A stretch of DNA of 15,419 nt from Caulobacteraceae bacterium (GTDB taxonomy: Bacteria > Pseudomonadota > Alphaproteobacteria > Caulobacterales > Caulobacteraceae). The stretch covers positions 1-15,419 of the forward strand of contig SDZP01000045.1 in NCBI GenBank assembly GCA_004144935.1, in the 5' to 3' direction. Within the stretch, counting starts at the first letter, position 1. Each line of letters starts with the position of its first letter. Under the pieces are notes generated by a model that was not told the origin of the DNA, searched no databases, and saw nothing but the letters and a program-made list of their open reading frames with translations. Below, piece after piece: positions 13,518 through 15,419 of this stretch. The position numbers were made by a program, and so were the translations under genes.

Positions 13518-13913
13518 CTAGGTCGGATAGCTGCCCGGCCCCATCGCGACCAGATCGGCGATCTTCGACAGCAGATCCTCAGGGCCCAGCGGCTTGCTGA
13601 GGGTGGTGTCGGCGCCGACCATGGAGGCCATCTTCAGCAGGTCGAGGGTGCCCAGGTGACCCCGGCCGCTGATCGCCAGGATGCGCATGGTCGGATAGCG
13701 CCATTTGACGGCGTTGATCAGCTCGATGCCGTCGCCATCGGGCATGATGATATCGGTCACCAGAATGTCCGGCCGTTCAGACTTGAGAACGTCCTGCGCC
13801 TTGCCGCCGTCCTTGGCCTCGACAACCTTGTATCCGGCTCCGCTCAGCAGGCGGCTGACCGCGGAACGGAAGGCCGCGTCATCGTCGACGACCAGAATGG
13901 ATTTCGATGCCAT
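13518..13913 (-). CDS. Single-domain response regulator (CheY-like receiver)
   Basis: This 131-residue protein is only a receiver domain. Acidic pocket residues are in VVDDD (D10-D12), the phosphoacceptor is D54 in LVTDIIMPDGDG, the switch serine is S82 in LAISG, and the conserved lysine is K107 in LSKPLG. There is no output domain, so it acts by protein contact, as a phosphate relay like DivK/CheY or as a phosphate sink. The chosen ATG is 13913; an upstream in-frame start at 13952 would add 13 residues without receiver homology. No histidine kinase is next to it. The MASMVGADTTLSKP segment matches receivers often attached to or encoded near hybrid kinases. It is convergent with the winged-helix gene (29 bp) and divergent from the desaturase gene (180 bp). 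A GTTGC-N5-GCAAC dyad lies upstream at 13939-13953. Confidence 0.93.
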   Translation of the reverse strand: MASKSILVVDDDAAFRSAVSRLLSGAGYKVVEAKDGGKAQDVLKSERPDILVTDIIMPDGDGIELINAVKWRYPTMRILAISGRGHLGTLDLLKMASMVGADTTLSKPLGPEDLLSKIADLVAMGPGSYPT

Positions 13914-14060
13914 GTACGTGCCCACCAACCGTGGAACCGTTGCTAGGCGCAACCATCGCGCCGAGCCATGAGGCCGGGGCCCAGATTGGGGCTAACGCCG
14001 CAGCCATCGAGCGTCCGCGCCGGGAACAAACTCCCGCCCCACCCCTTAGCTATTCCGTGG

Positions 14061-14087
14061 CGCGCCGCAGCGGCGCGAAGCTATAGA
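14061..14087 (+). promoter_or_regulatory. Desaturase promoter with 17-bp palindrome
   Basis: CGCGCCGC-A-GCGGCGCG (14061-14077) is a perfect palindrome with 8-bp arms, ending 4 nt before TATAGA (14082-14087), a good -10 element that lies 6 nt before ATG 14094. AGCTAT occurs on both sides (14048-14053 and 14079-14084). The palindrome fills the promoter spacer, so a repressor site is plausible. The -10 position implies a leaderless or nearly leaderless mRNA. Confidence 0.5.
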
Positions 14088-14093
14088 GACCCC

Positions 14094-15125
14094 ATGCCTC
14101 CCTACCAAGACGATCGAGCGGTTCGCCACGCCCTGGCGGCCTACCAGGCGCCTGACCATCGCCAGAGCCTGTGGGAGCTGTGGATCACGGTGCTGCCGCT
14201 GGGCATCCTGTGGAGCCTGGCGGGCAAGGGGCTGGCGCATGGGCAGTGGTGGGTGCTGCTGCTGGCGCTGCCGGCCGGGGCGTTCCTGATGCGATTGTTC
14301 CTGATCCAGCATGACTGTGGGCACCGGTCCTGGTTCGCCTCGGCGCGGGCCAACGACTGGACCGGGCGGGTGCTGGGGGTGCTGACCATGACGCCTTACG
14401 ACTACTGGCGGCGGACCCATGCCATCCACCACGCCACCTCGGGCGACCTGGACCGGCGCTCGCTGGGCGGGGTGGAGACGCTGACCGTTGAGGAGTACCG
14501 CGACCTGCCGCGGCTGAAACGGGCGGCCTACCGGCTGTACCGCAATCCGCTGGTCATCCTGGGGCTCGGCCCGGCCTATCTGTTCGCCCTGCAGCACCGC
14601 ATCCCGGTCGGACTGATGAAGGATCCGGCCGCCTGGCGCAGCGTGATCGGCAACAGCCTGGGGCTGGCGGTGCTGATCGGCTTCGAGGTGGCGCTGGCGG
14701 GGACGCCGGCGGTGCTGCTGTTCCACCTGGCCATGGTGGTGGTGGCGGCGACCATCGGGGTCTGGCTGTTCTATGTGCAGCACCAGTTCGAGGGCGCTTC
14801 CTGGCGCCGGCACGAGGAGTGGACGGCGCTGGACGCAGCCCTGCAGGGCAGTTCGCACCTGGCGATGCCGGCCCCCCTTCGCTGGATCACCGCCAACATC
14901 GGGGCGCACCACATCCATCACGCGGCGGCGCGCATTCCTTTCTACCGGCTGCCCGACGTGCTGCGCGACCATCCGGCCCTCAGCGGCAAGCGGGTCGACC
15001 TGGCCGGCGGCTGGCGGGCCATGGGCCTGACCCTGTGGGACGAGCACAACGGCCAGCTGGTGGGCTTCCGCACCGCCAAGGCCGGCGCCTATCCGGCGTT
15101 CGCGGCGGTGAAGACCGCCAGCTGA
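14094..15125 (+). CDS. Membrane fatty acid desaturase
   Basis: This 343-residue di-iron desaturase introduces a double bond into a membrane lipid acyl chain. The three histidine boxes are intact: HDCGH at 73-77, HAIHH at 109-113 and HHIHH at 272-276. A further conserved QHQFE (229-233) follows the last hydrophobic pair. Hydrophobic segments at about 28-42, 52-70, 153-167 and 188-228 fit the four-helix layout. The type (delta-9, delta-12 or a phospholipid desaturase) cannot be told; the layout resembles bacterial DesA-like delta-12 enzymes. ATG 14094 is chosen because homology starts there and a -10 lies 6 nt upstream. A longer frame back to 13968 has no ribosome site and low-complexity sequence. 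Its 3' end overlaps the convergent GST gene by 37 bp. Confidence 0.93.
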   Translation: MPPYQDDRAVRHALAAYQAPDHRQSLWELWITVLPLGILWSLAGKGLAHGQWWVLLLALPAGAFLMRLFLIQHDCGHRSWFASARANDWTGRVLGVLTMTPYDYWRRTHAIHHATSGDLDRRSLGGVETLTVEEYRDLPRLKRAAYRLYRNPLVILGLGPAYLFALQHRIPVGLMKDPAAWRSVIGNSLGLAVLIGFEVALAGTPAVLLFHLAMVVVAATIGVWLFYVQHQFEGASWRRHEEWTALDAALQGSSHLAMPAPLRWITANIGAHHIHHAAARIPFYRLPDVLRDHPALSGKRVDLAGGWRAMGLTLWDEHNGQLVGFRTAKAGAYPAFAAVKTAS

Positions 15126-15419
15126 TCGTCGAAGGCGCGCCGGTAGGCGGGGCGGGCCTCGGCGCGGGCGATGTAGGCCGTCAGCGTCGGATAGTCGTCC
15201 AGGATGTTCGTGCTGAGCAGCCGGCGCAGGGTGGTGACCATCAGGATGTCGGCGGCGCTGAACTCGCCGGCGACCCAGTCGTCGTCGCCGAGATGCGCCG
15301 CCAGATCGTCCAGCCGAGCGCGGATCGTCTTGTCGAGGCCGGCCATCCGCTGTTCGAACCAGGGCTCGTCCTTCTCCAGGAAGCTGGCCAGGCTGCGGTC
15401 GAAGACCGGCGGCTCGAGG
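15089..15419 (-). CDS. Glutathione S-transferase, C-terminal part only (5' end outside window)
   Basis: About 109 codons of the helical C-terminal domain of a glutathione S-transferase are visible. The frame is open from the window edge to the TAG at 15089-15091. FSAADILMVTTLRRL, with the N-capping Ser-x-x-Asp of helix 6, is the hallmark of the GST fold. DYPTLTAYIARAEARPAYRRAF is the usual closing motif of bacterial GSTs. The N-terminal thioredoxin-fold domain that binds glutathione is outside the window, so the class and substrate cannot be assigned. An internal ATG at 15346 is not the true start, since GST-like sequence (FEQR and further upstream) continues beyond it. It is convergent with, and overlaps, the end of the desaturase gene. 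Confidence 0.88.
   Translation of the reverse strand, partial: LEPPVFDRSLASFLEKDEPWFEQRMAGLDKTIRARLDDLAAHLGDDDWVAGEFSAADILMVTTLRRLLSTNILDDYPTLTAYIARAEARPAYRRAFDDQLAVFTAANAG

Overview
The window is GC-rich, densely coded alphaproteobacterial chromosome, most likely from a Caulobacterales member (Caulobacter/Phenylobacterium type). The strongest taxonomic marker is a 231-residue CtrA cell-cycle regulator whose sequence is almost that of Caulobacter CtrA. Its upstream region is packed with GANTC (CcrM methylation) sites. A sigma-70 RpoD of the long alphaproteobacterial type and candidate promoters resembling the Caulobacter housekeeping consensus agree with this.

Left part (1-6282, all minus strand): the first 443 codons of rpoD, a 452-bp gap, an M23/LytM cell-wall endopeptidase with a candidate structured leader, a short ArsC-type arsenate reductase, and a large membrane-anchored M28 metallopeptidase with a polytopic C-terminal half. 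M28 and arsC are 30 bp apart and probably cotranscribed. A good intrinsic terminator separates M28 from ctrA.

Middle (6283-10900): ctrA; a 340-bp regulatory gap; hydroxymethylglutaryl-CoA lyase; and an ArnT/PMT-type membrane glycosyltransferase only 11 bp upstream of the lyase. Divergent from these is a GT2 polyprenyl-phosphate sugar transferase. The two glycosyltransferases look like the donor-making and donor-using halves of a lipid-linked sugar pathway. They share an intergenic region holding a long dyad-symmetric repeat.

Right part (10901-15419): a small lipoprotein behind two TACA-N2-TGTA operators of the BlaI/CopY type; a 406-residue protein that looks like a catalytically dead GGDEF/EAL relic; a winged-helix regulator; a convergent single-domain response regulator; a three-histidine-box fatty acid desaturase; and the C-terminal part of a glutathione S-transferase overlapping the desaturase tail.

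I see no CRISPR array, transposase, prophage, tRNA or rRNA. No wholly new multi-gene system is evident. The unusual signals are mostly regulatory: the GANTC cluster at ctrA, the orphan BlaI-type operators, the M23 leader fold, the palindromes between divergent genes, and the degenerate signalling protein.
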